A DNA stretch of 64,000 bases from Lucinisca nassula (GCA_963580285.1 OY757020.1:98149497-98213496), one strand, 5' to 3'; positions 1 through 11,894 are shown, numbered from the stretch's first letter. Translations and numbers: made by a program. Notes: a model not told the origin generated them from the sequence alone.

Positions 1-26
1 TCGTGTGTATAACGAGCGTTGCTGAG

Positions 27-1374
27 GTAGCAAACCACTATTCCAAGCTGTCTGCGAGACTCGGACACGCAGCGGACGAAGTTTTTTGAGCCGTAACAAA
101 TATTACACTTTGCAACCCTTCTCTTTTGTGTTATCACTGCATTGTGACTTGCCACAGAATAATTTGAAGCTGGTTTCTATAGCTTGTACACTGTACAGCC
201 AATGTAGTGGCTATGTAAACAAATCCTACCCCACCCACTTCTGCTGCTTTTTTTTACCATTTTCTGCTGTTTTCAAGGAAGCACTGGCAGCACACTGCAT
301 TTGCAAGGACAATTGTCAGCATTCAGCTCTATTGTACACCTACCAAAAATGAAAGGGGGCTAGAAATTGACCCCTGCCAGCCGTTTACTTTTTTAGCAAT
401 ATCCAAATGAAGTCTGACAGCTATTTTAAACAGAAAGTGTAGCGATAAATTCGTATAGCAGTAGTTTCGTAGTTTCAGTTACATCCCTTGATATCCAGGT
501 CACGTGACCATGAATTAATTCATATTTCTCCACAATGACACAAAAACAATACACTGAATTCAAGATATTGCTTTCATAATTGCCAAACAGTATTTAGACA
601 CTGAATTTGATCCCTACTCTTACTTATGAAGAAATTTCCCCATGTGCACAGGCTGGAAACTGTGTACTGCTACCTTTAAGACAAATATGACTTTTCTCAA
701 AGGTGTCAAATTGGTAGTAATTCCACCTTATTATGATAGTTTAATTGTGGAATCAAAGAAAAACATTAATAATTGTCATTATTAGCTCACAACACAGCTG
801 CTAGCAGTCAATCTCAGCTGAGAGAAGCTGTGGATACCCCAGCATACAAGACACAATTACGGGCCTCTGTGGCCTATTGGATAGAGAGCTGACTCTTAAT
901 CATTAGTTCTGTCAAGGTTGTGGTGGGGAGCCTGCCTCGGGTCACACGATGTGATACACCAAGTTCTGCAACTGGAGGTCAGGGTGTTTTTCTCCGGATA
1001 CTCCGGTTTTGCCACCTATGGTGCAAAATCAGCTCGATATCAGTGAAATAATCTCGAAAAATCCCCCCCCCCCCTGCAAGAAAACCAAACAAAAACAAGA
1101 CAAGACAATTATTTTACGCGTTGGGTTGTTTATAGTAATTTATTATAAAAAATGACTCTTTCTTGCAAACAGTGAGGGCCCTCATCATACGCACCAATTT
1201 AGGCCGACGACTGATGTGGGGGTGCACTATTTGCTAGTGTCTTAGTTTGGGATTTCCTGTTAAAACTAGGTTAACAACAGTTGGTTACCTGTAACTATTT
1301 GTTACGGCTCAAAAAAACCTTGTCCGCTGCGCATCAAAGTCTCGCTGACAGCATGGAATACGGTGCTTTGCGAC
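27..1374. mobile_element. TIR transposon, non-autonomous, copy 1
   Basis: The first ~80 bases (from GTAGCAAACCAC) and the last ~72 bases (reverse complement from GTCGCAAAGCAC) are inverted repeats of roughly 80% identity. They share the blocks GCGAGACT, GCAGCGGAC and TTTTTTGAGCCGTAACAAAT. No transposase is visible inside. The short ORF at 86-352 recurs only because the DNA recurs. A SINE-B is nested at 861-1106. No clear target-site duplication was found, so the superfamily is open. Confidence 0.6.
861..1106 (+). mobile_element. SINE-B (tRNA-derived), nested
   Basis: It starts GGGCCTCTGTGGCCTATTGG, a degenerate pol III A box region. It continues through a degenerate B box near 940, then the body with CTCCGGATACTCCGGTTTT and AGTGAAATAATCTCGAAA, then a C-run and an A-rich tail. 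It is near-identical to the copy at 2256-2502. Confidence 0.7.
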
Positions 1375-1742
1375 TAATCAACACCATTTCAGTATTACGG
1401 CTTTCCAGGCTGAAAATGAGAGAAAATTAATCATTTAAAATCTATCGTTTGTACACGAAATGCCCAAAATATTGGTCAAAATGGGTTTAATCACCTTTAA
1501 TTTAAGATTGAATAAGCTTTGACAGCACCAAAATGATTAACAAACATCTAGACTAAAATTCTGATTTTGGAGTTGTCTCCCTTACCTCAGACCCTACCTG
1601 TAGGCTTACATACAAATTTCAGTTTTATGACCCTATTTCATCAGAAACAATGGTGTTTTTGTCTAAAATATTGATTCTGGTAAAGGAGTAGATAAAAAAG
1701 ATTGTCCTAAATGGCACTTTGAAATTTGACATATTGGTTAAT

Positions 1743-2517
1743 GGTAGCAAACCACTATTCCAAGCTGTCTGCGAGACTCGGACACGCAGCGGACGAAGTT
1801 TTTTGAGCCGTAACAAATATTACACTTTGCAACCCTTCTCTTTTGTGTTATCACTGCATTGTGACTTGCCACAGAATAATTTGAAGCTGGTTTCTATAGC
1901 TTGTACACTGTACAGCCAATGTAGTGGCTATGTTAACAAATCCTACCCCACCCATTTCTGCTGCTTTTTTTTACCATTTTCTGCTGTTTTCAAGGAAGCA
2001 CTGGCAGCACACTGCATTTGCAAGGACAATTGTCAGCATTCAGCTCTATTGTACACCTACCAAAAATGAAAGGCAAATATGACTTTTCTCAAAAGTGTCA
2101 AATTGGTAGTAATTCCACCTTATTATGATAAGTTTAATTGTGGAATCAAAGAAAAACATTATTAATTGTCATTATTAGCTCACAACACAGCTGCTAGCAG
2201 TCAATCTCAGCTGAGAGAAGCTGTGGATACCCCAGCATACAAGACACAATTACAGGCCTCTGTGGCCTATTGGATAGAGAGCTGACTCTTAATCATTAGT
2301 TCTGTCAAGGTTGTGGTGGGGAGCCTGCCTCGGGTCACACGATGTGATACACCAAGTTCTGCAACTGGAGGTCAGGGTGTTTTTCTCCGGATACTCCGGT
2401 TTTGCCACCTATGGTGCAAAATCAGCTCGATATCAGTGAAATAATCTCGAAAAATCCCCCCCCCCCCCCCCCCCGTGCAAGAAAACCAAACAAAAACAAG
2501 ACAAGACACAATTACAG
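1743..2517 (+). repeat. Direct duplicate of 27-1107 with an internal deletion
   Basis: Bases 1743-2072 match 27-354, and 2073-2510 match ~682-1107 almost base for base. The 328 bases 355-681 of copy 1 are absent. Both copies carry the same SINE-B, so the duplication came after that insertion. The ORF at 1719-2069 is the same non-coding repeat read through. Confidence 0.8.
2256..2502 (+). mobile_element. SINE-B with target-site duplication
   Basis: It has the same structure as the copy at 861. It is flanked by a perfect 15 bp direct repeat, AAGACACAATTACAG (2241-2255 and 2503-2517), the mark of LINE-mediated insertion. The poly-C run at 2456-2474 lies inside the body just before the tail. Confidence 0.8.
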
Positions 2518-3714
2518 AAATATAGAATCTATAAACAGGCGACGATATTTTGATACATATTGGCCCGAGGGCTTTAGCCCGAGGGCCAATATGACTTCCG
2601 GTGCCAATATGACTTAGAAGCACACCTTTACCATATCATAACCTCTTTATTACATCATTTATATAGCATAGTTATATTGCAACGTGAAACAATGAAGGCA
2701 AAGAGAACATTTACTTTTTAAAGGTTGATGCCGGGAACATTTCATCGAGTGGGTTGAGGCTATATTTTCGGTATCCGCCGAAAAAAAAAAAAGAAATTCC
2801 TTTTAATTATATAACTGATTTGTAGGCCTACACTAACCATGCTCACGGTAATACAGTAACATAGTAGTGCGCAGCAAATTACGTCACAAGTGAAGTCGCA
2901 ACTAAGTTTAAAAACAAAAACAAATCGCCATTTTAAATACAGAATTTCTGCAGTTAAAAGAATGCTTTTTAAGGTATTTTACGGAATGTTTTGTGCTTAT
3001 TTGAAGACCATTTTAATTTTAAAGGCTCTTAGTGTCATTCATCAAGCTACTGCATAATCGATTCCATGTGTAGCAGTCTGTCGCGGTGGTTGTTTACGTT
3101 AAAATACAAGACGACAATTTTTTGGGACATGTTTCCCTCCCACAGATTTCTTCCGCACAATTTCCAGCTCCTCATAAGTGAAGGGATCTGTTCGTTTAAG
3201 GTTTTTGGCAAGACCTTATTGTTTCAAATGTTGGGACATCCCTGCTGTGCTTGAAAGCAACGTCCTTCACAATGCTTCCCAATCGTGAGTGAACTTTTAA
3301 AAAGTATTGTTTTTCATTTTTCATGCTTGCCACGAAATATCAGACTTCTCAAAATCTATTGTTATCCCTGTCTTCTATCGCTCTGTCTAGGTCCAGAAGT
3401 CGGGTTGATATTGCTTCAAGTGATTTTTCTGCGGCCATTTTGAAGCTTATTGAGTACGGCATTAACGTTCTATTGCTATAGTAACAGTGGAGCAGTGCCA
3501 ATATGGAAAGGCAGGTCCAAAAATCCATATTATATGGATTTTGGCCCCGTCACGTGACTGTGCCATCAAAATACCGAAAAGAGCCTGTATTGAAAGATTC
3601 TAATGTAATTTTCCTATAGAAGGTATGTAATAAATGGCGTTATTACACTTAGACGCGACGTCATGATAAATACAGATCATTCATTCTCCTATTCGAAATA
3701 TAGAATCTATAAAC
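2518..3714. repeat. Segment bounded by a 19-bp direct repeat
   Basis: AAATATAGAATCTATAAAC occurs at 2518-2536 and again at 3696-3714. Between them, imperfect inverted and direct copies of GCCAATATGAC/GGCCCGAGGG lie at 2560-2620 and of TGCCAATATGG near 3495. This suggests a mobile or foldback element, but no coding region or clear TIR supports a family name. The 62-residue ORF at 3066-3254 has no recognisable domain. Confidence 0.35.
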
Positions 3715-3795
3715 CTCTGGGGGTAAACCAATCCGATAAAGAAACGAGTGCGAAGCACGAGTTTCTTTACCGGATTGTTTTACCTCCAGAGGTTT
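3711..3795. repeat. Long hairpin (foldback)
   Basis: Arms of about 38 bases start AAACCTCTGG and end CCAGAGGTTT. Inner arms are GAAACGAGTG and CACGAGTTTC around a short GCGAAG loop. It resembles a MITE or foldback element. Confidence 0.7.
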
Positions 3796-4592
3796 AAACA
3801 TCCCATATTTTAAAACAGGAAAAATGAATAATTGTCACGTGACTTCCGGTGAGTGGGAGGTTGAGCTAGCCCGCGGCTCCGTTCAGCCTCACACACACCC
3901 AAAGGCAGCGTGCGTCAAGATTGACGAGGGGTGGTCTAATCTTGAAAGAACAAGGCCCAAGTAACACAAATGTTTATTTACAACGTCACTTCAATAAAAC
4001 AGTACACATCACTTCAATAAAATAGTACACATCACACACTCACACTTATGGAAAACAACAGTTAATCATGGCCATGTGCATAATGCTCTTAGGAGCAATA
4101 AGTTAATTCCTTATCTGTTCCCATTTTTGCATATACGAGATGTGTTCATGTTTTGAACCATACACGTTTAAGGAGATCTCTGATACACGGGACGCCTGTA
4201 GGCTTCCTTCACACGTCCTACATGTTGGAGATTCTTCCTTCATATAAGATATTCGTTTCTGACTTCGTCAAGTATGGATTACCCTCTTGGTTGACAAAAT
4301 AGTCGATTAGATACTACTACTACTACGGGCCACAGGCCACTGGTAGATCATAAAGCCTTGTAGATGTCTGAAATTAACGAACATCTCATAATAATCTCTG
4401 CTAACCTCAACTTTTCAAATTCTCTCCCTGATGTGTGATGCCATGCCCGCACAAGTGGGGGGTTGTGAAACTTTCAGGATAATTTGACCTTTGACAAATG
4501 CGATAAATGAAAGCCACCCCTCATTGCACGGGAAACCTGCATAACAGATCACTAGGAGCGGGCAAGCGAGCGTTATATCAACGTATATTCGA
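3796..4592. other. No gene seen
   Basis: Unique-looking sequence with no ORF of note and no repeat I can place. It contains a tandem 28-base echo (cacttcaataaaa.agtacacat) near 3984-4035. Confidence 0.5.
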
Positions 4593-4640
4593 CGTCAACG
4601 GTCATGACGTCAACGTCAATTTGACGTCACGACGTTGCGG
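4593..4640. promoter_or_regulatory. Cluster of CRE-like TGACGTCA sites
   Basis: Two perfect TGACGTCA palindromes and three further GACGTC/ACGTCA half-sites lie within ~50 bases. The palindrome is the CREB/ATF site. No adjacent gene start is evident, so function is only a possibility. Confidence 0.3.
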
Positions 4641-4904
4641 CCGAATACACGTGGTGGGACTGATATAACCTCAGTGCACCAAGCTTACTACATTTAAGAC
4701 AAAACTTACACTTAAGAAACGAGCTTATACATGTACAAATAAAATACAGAAACATTACACTTTTAAATGATTGGAGTTGTCCCTTAGAACGCCATTGCGC
4801 AAACAACCAATGCGTTACCATAAATATAATGTTTTTCTAACAAAACATATGGCTTAAAATGACGGTGCAAAAGTTTGCCATTGTTCCCTACCTCTGCCCA
4901 GAAT

Positions 4905-5010
4905 ACGGACCGCGTCCACACGTTAGAACAGTATCACTGCGTGAGGCCGTTCTAACGAGTACCCACAATCCGCATGCCAAAGCAGAAACACGAAAAAATG
5001 AGTGCACCAC
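4905..5010. repeat. FB-1 foldback MITE fragment
   Basis: It carries GTTCTAACGAGTACCCACAA followed by a degenerate GCAGAAA segment, the right half of the FB-1 core, plus a broken left half (GTTAGAACAG). Confidence 0.5.
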
Positions 5011-5294
5011 CGTTATTTTAACACTGCAGCGACAATGTATCGCTCGGAGTACTCTGATATAAGTACACCGACTCTAAACTAAGGATAAAGGGTACTAACT
5101 CATGATGACAACCAGCCATAGATGCTGGGACTCCTCGCCTTGCCAACAGACGGACATTATTTTGTCATCCATAATAGAGTACAGTATGCTCGCCCAGTCT
5201 TACAGGCTAGACCGGTGAGCAAAAATGTACTCCCCTCAAAGTATCTGAAAAATCTGCTTGGAGCCATATGATTGATAAAAAACATATCGCGCGT

Positions 5295-5530
5295 AGACGC
5301 AGGTGGCGTCTGATCAGGGTCTACAGAAAATGCACCCTGGCACTATTTCATTAAAACTTTTATTGGATCTGAACAGTCTTCCAACGAAAGAAGAGAAAAA
5401 AAAAACATGTACAATTACATTATTGCGAAAATTCAGTGCTGCGTCTGATCAGGACCTTCAATGCAATGAAGCGCCGATAATGATGGTATGTGTAACCTTA
5501 AACTGCGCCTGATCAGAATCTACACAAATT
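5295..5530. repeat. HP-1 half-units, three in a row
   Basis: Three copies of G(C/T)GYCTGATCAGR-CTACA spaced about 75-130 bases apart. They match one arm of the HP-1 hairpin seen complete at 12590 and 40065. Confidence 0.5.
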
Positions 5531-6565
5531 ATATTGCAAAAAGATGCGTGAGTGCGTGCCCTATGAACAAACGCCGTCTTACGCAGTTATCTCCCCTACT
5601 ATGAACGCGGGTACATAAAATCGCCAAAAGTATCTACCCTTACAATAGATGGCGATCCATGTAAGCAATAGATCCAGCGCTTAAGTTCCATTTCTTCTCT
5701 GCCCAACAATAAGGTGCTCCCCTTATGTGCTGTACAGGGAAAAGAAATGGCAATATTAACACAAGAAGGATACTGACAAGCAAGAATAGTGCTGCATCTA
5801 AGAATCAAAGATAATAAATAAAAATCATTTTACTCACTGCTATCGGCCTATGCTCGATACTGCAACATCGGCTCTGGAAATAATGTCCCACACCCGATGT
5901 TGAGCGGTCAGTCACTTATATAGGGATGGGTCAGTGTACGACCATGCGATGGCCTTGCCACAATAGCTCGCAAAGTCGGGTCGCCTGATCGACACGCCAC
6001 CTGTATGGAGGACCACATAGGCCAGCCAGCAGAGAATAACAGAGGGTTCAAGAAGGTTAGTTGGTTAGAAATACGCCCTCTTAACAAGATCTGTCTGATT
6101 TGACAGACGTAACTTCCATCAAGAACATATGTTTAGGTGTGTGCAGGTCCGAAACCGTCCGAAAAGAACGAAGAAACCTACGTTTATCAAGGAAAACATA
6201 ATTGGACAGTTTTCTTGACAAGGCCTAGCTACCGTAGCACAAAAAAATATAAGAATTCGGTTAACTTGTAAACATGTCAGTATTGCTCTCTTGTAAGAGA
6301 ACAAGTAATTACATGCCTATAAGTTTCGGGTTGAAAATAAGAAACCTTGTCGTGACAATAATATGTATTTTACATGCACTTCCATAGACTTTTAGGACAG
6401 TTTTGATCTTGAATTTTGGATCTGAATTCCCGTTCAATTGACTGTTTACAGCTCAGGTTAACGGTTCAATCAGCATAGTGTTACAGAAGCTGGGAGGGAA
6501 AAAACTGGATGGGCGCCATTATGAAAGCGCTTTATACAGTTTTGAACCAAAAAAGAAGAAACAAA
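5531..6565. other. No gene seen
   Basis: AT-rich sequence with only short ORFs (60-70 codons on the minus strand) that lack recognisable domains. I see no repeat relation to the rest of the window. Confidence 0.5.
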
Positions 6566-6862
6566 GCCCCCGCCCATCGGGATTTGAAGAAATAGATTGG
6601 CTGCATGATGCTTCCACGCAGAGCTAAAACCAATCCGCCTAAGAGTACTGGTAAGCCGCTTTGAGGATCTAAGCCTGCCCGGGCAAAGTGCTGCGAGTGT
6701 CGGACAGTCCATGCTTGTAAACCCTATTAGTTTCATAGGGCGGCAGGGCTTGAGATGTCATTTCATTTCAATGTCGGGAAAAAGTCCCACAAAATTTGAA
6801 GCAACGTCTCATAAATGACCTTTAAAGTGTTGACGGAGACGTTAAACCTCCAACCAAACATA
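6566..6862 (+). mobile_element. SINE-A, near full length
   Basis: It runs from GCCCCCGCCCATCGG to GTTAAACCTCC plus a CAAA-like tail. The ORF 6470-6736 on the minus strand is its antisense reading. Confidence 0.8.
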
Positions 6863-7372
6863 TAAAAAGGGGGTTTAGTAATACAACAAATTAATTGTGA
6901 GATCAAACATCCTATTCAATGACCATATCCCTGTTTTCTTTTTTTCAGCGATGCATCCGACTCAAACGCCACGTATTATGAACGTATGTTGATATCGTTT
7001 CAGACGTCATTGCAATGACGCAATGAATAACGTCGACGGGACTGAAACTTTCCCGCGTTTGTATATACCGATTTCACCGCAAAAGCGGTATCTTGTATCT
7101 TTCATATAAAGTAGTTCCAGCTAAAGGGCTCAGAGGAAATATTTCTGCTTAGCAAAGTTAAGTCATCATGGTAGAAATCATAGTATAGGGCCAATCTCTC
7201 TGTTATGCATGTAATATACTGATTTATCATTATTTGGCGTTGCGTTTAAGAATGCAAGGTACCTAAAAGTTTCCAAGACTCTTTCTAGACTGTCTGTGTC
7301 CTACCTGGTCGCAAACTGCAACAACAGATTTTCACAAGGGTTTTCTTTATTAATTATGTTAACTAGTCCGTG
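6863..7372. other. No gene seen
   Basis: No supported feature. A short hairpin, ATACCG...CGGTAT, sits near 7065-7092. Confidence 0.5.
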
Positions 7373-7545
7373 AAATGAATACCCTCTAAACCCCACTTTA
7401 TGTAGAGAAAACGGGGCTTTACAGGGGTATACACTATCTTGCTTATTTCTGCTCCAAGACATAGGTTGTGGGTATTCGTTACAATCGCCTCAATGAGGCG
7501 GTTCTAACGAGCATCACAACCTGTGTTCTGAGTATAATTAAGGCG
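7373..7545. repeat. FB-1 foldback MITE
   Basis: It contains the flanks AAACCCCACTTTATGTAG and TTATTTCTGCTCCAAGACAT, then the central palindrome region CGCCTCAATGAGGCG, followed by GTTCTAACGAGC. Confidence 0.7.
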
Positions 7546-8333
7546 TAACTATACCACATGTAGTGACACAGAGGCCTTTCTGATATTTAATCTTCATCAG
7601 TTCATCAGTGTGTCTCAGCCCCAAAGTTCTGAAACCGAAACGGATGATGGACAAGACCCGGCAAACACAGCACCTCCCCCCCCCCCCACCCTTTGAGCAC
7701 ACACCGACCAACGTACCTCATGAGACAGGTCAACTGGAGGCATCATGCAAGAGACGCCTACCCTAGGACATATAGGCGTCCCCCACCGAGCCAACATCAG
7801 CAAACATGGCCCACACTCCACGAAGTCCGGGGCATCAGGAAGGAGATGTCCAAAGTAGCGAGACTTGCAAAAAAAAGATATAACAAAAAGTGGCAACCAA
7901 ATCCGTTAAGATACATGTCTCACCTGACAAGTCTTTGTTTTAGAAAAATTAGAATTTTATTCTGCCAAAAAGTAATAAAAGTATAACAATAATATAGTTA
8001 TTTAAATCAGTATTTGAGTTCTGACGTCATCACCGCATTTAATCTCAGCACTAAGGAACTGATACAGAGCTGATGATATCATCGGGGACGAATGAATCAT
8101 CCACCAGCAGAGATACCGACCCGCTGGTTGCAATTAAGGCGTAATAAGAAACATATAACAAATAAAGTAGCCTTTTTAGAGGAAAGAAAGAATGCACTAG
8201 CTCACACGTGTACATTATCGTAATGGATTGACTGCGCTTTCTTGAAGTCTTCAACTTCTGCAAAAAGGTTTGATCACATGATAATGAATACCTTGTTTGG
8301 TTTGGTTTGGAATGCATTCGAGGCTGCCACATA
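7546..8333. other. No gene seen
   Basis: A 97-codon ORF at 7693-7986 and its antisense partner show no domain. The stretch 7615-7890 is C-rich. No repeat in the window matches it. Confidence 0.45.
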
Positions 8334-8752
8334 GATCTTGTGCAAAAAACATAATATCTAGTGCGTTCAAGAAATTATCTTGTTCGCACAACTTAATATC
8401 TTGTGTGGACAACATACTATCGCACAAGATATTATCTTGCGCTCACAAGTTATTAAATTGTTCGCATATTATCTTGTTTGCACAACATAGATCTTGTGCA
8501 GACAACATAATATCTCGTGCGTACAAGATATTGTCTTGTTCGCACAACTTAGTTAGCACAATTTAATCAGGCGCATAAGATACTATGTTGTCCGCACAAG
8601 ATCTATGTTGTGTAAACAAGATAATATACTGTGCGAACAAGATAGTATACTGTGCGCACATGATATTTAGTTGTGCGAATAACATATTATCTTGTGGGCA
8701 CAAGATAATATCTTGTTTGCACAACTTAATATCGTGTTCGCTAAACATAATA
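8334..8752. repeat. Array of short palindromic CAAGATNNTATCTTG units
   Basis: About 20 units of ~20 bases in both orientations, variants of ATCTTGTGCGCACAAGAT and AACATAATATCTTG. Each unit is itself near-palindromic, so every reading frame stays open. The cysteine-rich ORFs at 8297-8847 are artefacts of this. A shorter related array lies at 40765-40895. Confidence 0.8.
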
Positions 8753-8882
8753 AAAGAAATACATGTCTCTTCCCAGGTTACGTAGTCTGAGGTACTAGTC
8801 CATACATATAATTGGAAACTTAAATACAATAAAATTTGACAAAACAAAATGGAGGAAAATGAGCAATAAGTGTAAGACTTAA

Positions 8883-9750
8883 GGGGCTCTTACACTGTCA
8901 CGATTTTGGCCACGACTCACCACGAATTTTTAAATCGTGGTAAATCGTGAACAACGTCGTAGAGAAGTCGGCAGAGATCTTGAGGAATCGTGGTTAATCG
9001 TGATAGTTCGGGAGTGACCACGACTGTTTTGGACATGTTCAAAACATTCGTGACGAGTCGGCATCATTTTTCAAATCGTAGAGCGGTCGTAGAGAAATCG
9101 TGAGCCGTCGTCGTGGTAATCGTGAATAATCGTGACTGAATTCTACCACGATTGAGCTACGACGAGACAAGATCATATACGACGCCTCTACGATTCCGTT
9201 GCGACTGCCGTACAATCTACTACGATATCACGACGACTGCTCACGACAATGCAAGATTCACCAGGAATGCACTACGATTGATGACGACGCTAGCACGATT
9301 TATCCCGACCAACACTTTTATATACCCAGATCGTTATAAATCCTAACGAATCGGGAGAAGTCTTGGTTAATCGTGAGTAAATCGTATCGAATCCTCCATG
9401 ATCGTACTGAGTCTTATATCATCGTGCCAATTCGGCCTTGGCCGTAGAGAAGTCTTGCAGGGATCGTGAGAAATCGTGTATGATCGTCTGATATCTTGAA
9501 GCAATCGTGGTGCAGTCGTAGAAGAATCCTAGAGGATCGTAAGACATCGTGGTCGATCGTGGAGGATCGTTGTAAATCGGCTCCATTATCGTACAGCAAT
9601 CGTGATTGTTCGTAGAAGTGTCGTAGCAATGTCGTGAGTATTCGTAGGGTAGTGAAATCGGGTTCGTGTATGCCCCGATTTACCACGATTTTCATGGTCC
9701 CCATTGGTCGTGGACAGTCGTGGTCAAAGTCGTGACAGTGTAAGTTGCCC
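8883..9750. mobile_element. TIR element made of TCGTG quasi-repeats
   Basis: The ends are inverted repeats sharing TTACACTGTCACGA and CCACGACT. The first is preceded by GGGGCTC and the last is followed by TTGCCC. The whole interior is a degenerate ~11-12 base rhythm of ATCGTGN, with a middle block (about 9140-9310) in the reverse orientation (CACGA/TACGAC). No transposase is present. TTAA precedes the left end but the right flank is AATA, so a TTAA-targeting superfamily is not proven. Confidence 0.65.
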
Positions 9751-9839
9751 AATATTCGCATCAATATCTAGAAAAAAAAAATATATATAGCTTGGATCAC
9801 CTTGGCAAAATAGCCTCTAACCCTTATCCTGCGGAAAAT

Positions 9840-9925
9840 GACAACCTCTATCTTGAAAACAGTGCATTATCCAGATCAGATGGCTTTCGAAGTTGCCATC
9901 TGATCAAGATCTCCAGGTACCCATA
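9840..9925. repeat. HP-1 hairpin, degenerate
   Basis: GATCAGATGGCTTTC...GCCATCTGATCA forms a short inverted repeat of the HP-1 type. Confidence 0.45.
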
Positions 9926-10017
9926 CAACACATAGCAAAGCCTTTTCGGACTACATGAATGCACTGGCTGATCTGAGCTGCATACACTCAAAAACATTTT
10001 CACATAGCGCAGTCCGA

Positions 10018-10284
10018 AACGTACCCGTCAACACTATTTAGGTTATTTTGGAGGGGCTGCTTCCTATTTTGGGGGTCTTTTACCAGACATTGTGATGGAA
10101 TTACATCTCAAGCCCTGCCACCCAGTGAAACCTACATGGTTTTTATTGATGGAACAGTCCGACTCACACAACTTTGCCTTAGACCTTCTAAGAGGTTTAC
10201 CAGTACTCATGTGCGGTCGGGTTCAGCTCTGCGTGGAAGCATCATGCAGCCCAATCTATTTCTCGAAGCCCCGATGTGCGGGGA
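10018..10284 (-). mobile_element. SINE-A, diverged
   Basis: Reads inverted from CCCGTCAACACTATTTAGG to GAAGCCCCGATGTGCGGGG. The ORFs at 10092-10322 and 10136-10534 run through this copy and the next and are not genes. Confidence 0.75.
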
Positions 10285-10454
10285 CCAAGTCCGAATACGT
10301 AAAGAAGTGCGGTTTTCGTTAACTAGTATAAATGGCACAAAATATGAAACCAGTGACCCAGCAGACTGCCGTGTTCATTACTTAAAGATCCATGCAAGGC
10401 AAATCCTTGTTGATCCGGTTTTGAAAAGAGCAAAGTTTGTTTGTGCTGAGATTT

Positions 10455-10696
10455 TACGTCCCCGTCAACACTATTTAGGTCATTTTGGAGACGTTGCTTC
10501 TGATTGTGAAGGACTTTTACCCGTCAATAGATAAAATGACATCTCAAGCACTGCCACCAAATGCTACCAAAATGGTTTATATGTAAAGACGGTCCGACTC
10601 CTACCACTTTGTGGTTTACCAGTACGGTCTGTTTAAGCTCGACGTGGAAGCACCGTGCAGCCCAATCTATTTCTCCAAGCCTCGATGGGCGGGGAC
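10455..10696 (-). mobile_element. SINE-A, with internal gaps
   Basis: Runs from ACGTCCCCGTCAACACTATT to AAGCCTCGATGGGCGGGGA. Several short deletions in the middle make it shorter than full length. It is the second copy in a local cluster. Confidence 0.75.
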
Positions 10697-10743
10697 GTAA
10701 ATTAGAGTAGAAGTAGCAGTGGTAGTTGTAGGAGTAGCAGCAG

Positions 10744-10878
10744 CCCTACCACTCAAAGAAACCGCTGGGGTTTAAAGAGCGGTCTGACTCGCACCACTTT
10801 TTCTGGGCAGGCTTAGTCGTGAGCCGTTTCTCAGCAGTTTCAGCTCTGCGCGGAAGCAACAGCAGCCGAATCTAATAA
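10744..10878 (-). mobile_element. SINE-A fragment
   Basis: Only the middle of the element remains (GACTCGCACCACTTT, CTGGGCAGGCTTAG, TCAGCTCTGCGCGGAAGC). Confidence 0.65.
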
Positions 10879-11018
10879 AGAACATGGTGAACGATACATT
10901 GATTTTTATGAGTGCTGACGCAGATCAACATAGAAAACTCGCGTAAAATACATTATAAACCTAACTTTGTTATAGAATAAAGTAGGTCTCTTGCCAAGAA
11001 CTGTTCCCCCCCCCCCCC

Positions 11019-11049
<31 letters not shown>

Positions 11050-11429
11050 GCACTTCGATATGATAACACCCTTATGAAACGTAAATCGGAGTTTACAAGT
11101 GTTAACTTGTCAAAACCTTTACATAAAGAAGAGTGGAACGTTTGTGGTGTTTTGCCTTCTTTAAAGGAGAAGTGACGCCTTAAAGTCCCCATCGAATGAG
11201 GGTGACGGTTTTTAAATATTATTCGCACCATCGTTTAATACACTGAAAAAATGCCTCAATAATAAATTGAAGGTAAGGCTTATTTGTTTTAATGATATCT
11301 TTGTCATATAATTTGGTCATTAAGTAAAGGAACTTAATTCCTTCCAAAATGTTTTGAATACCCAGGTGGGCTAAAATAGACGCTGTTTCATTCCTTCCTG
11401 GTATATCTGCTTCATCTCTCTAAACACCA
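10879..11429. other. No gene seen; homopolymer tract
   Basis: Contains a C-run followed directly by a long A-run (about 11007-11047), typical of a retroposon tail. Otherwise no feature. Confidence 0.45.
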
Positions 11430-11730
11430 CATTACATAGAGCAAACTGGGATTTATAGGGGTATTCACTATTTTGCTTATTTCGGCTCCAGGACATAGGT
11501 TGTGGGTACTCGTTATAGCCGCCTCAATGAGGCGGTTCTAGCAAGCACGCACAACCCATGTTTTCGAGTTAAAATAAGAAAAAAAGAGCTGTCACTGAAG
11601 CGACCAATGCCCCCCGCGGGGACAATTTTTATGTCGGTTAAAGTTATTGTGACGGACAGACAAACAGACAGACAGGGCAAAAACTATATGCCCCCGAGAA
11701 TCTCAGTCGTGGGGGGGGGGGGGGGGGGAA
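11430..11730. repeat. FB-1 copy joined to a HINE-like 3' end
   Basis: 11430-11590 carries the FB-1 core (GCCGCCTCAATGAGGCGG). 11620-11730 carries a GACAGACAAACAGACAGACAG microsatellite followed by TATATGCCCCCGAGA, as at the ends of tandem-repeat elements elsewhere in the window. FB-1 sequence resumes after 11730, so the HINE-like piece may be nested. Confidence 0.5.
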
Positions 11731-11894
11731 TGCAAAAATATCACAAATTTCCCTCTGAAATATTAACATTTTAGAGAAATGAAAGAGAGCTCTTCTATTT
11801 CACACAGATGTGTTATCGTTATGTCTGAACAATTAGCAATGTGCATTCCTACAATAATTACACTTTGAGCGGATATGAGTAAAACTGAAAAGCG

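Noticed and set aside
27..2069. Conserved ORF (88 and 116 codons) in two copies
   Set aside because: Both copies are one duplicated DNA segment of a TIR element; identity is at DNA level and there is no domain.
8297..8847. Cys/Ser-rich ORFs on both strands
   Set aside because: They come from the micro-palindrome array, which is open in several frames by its own symmetry.
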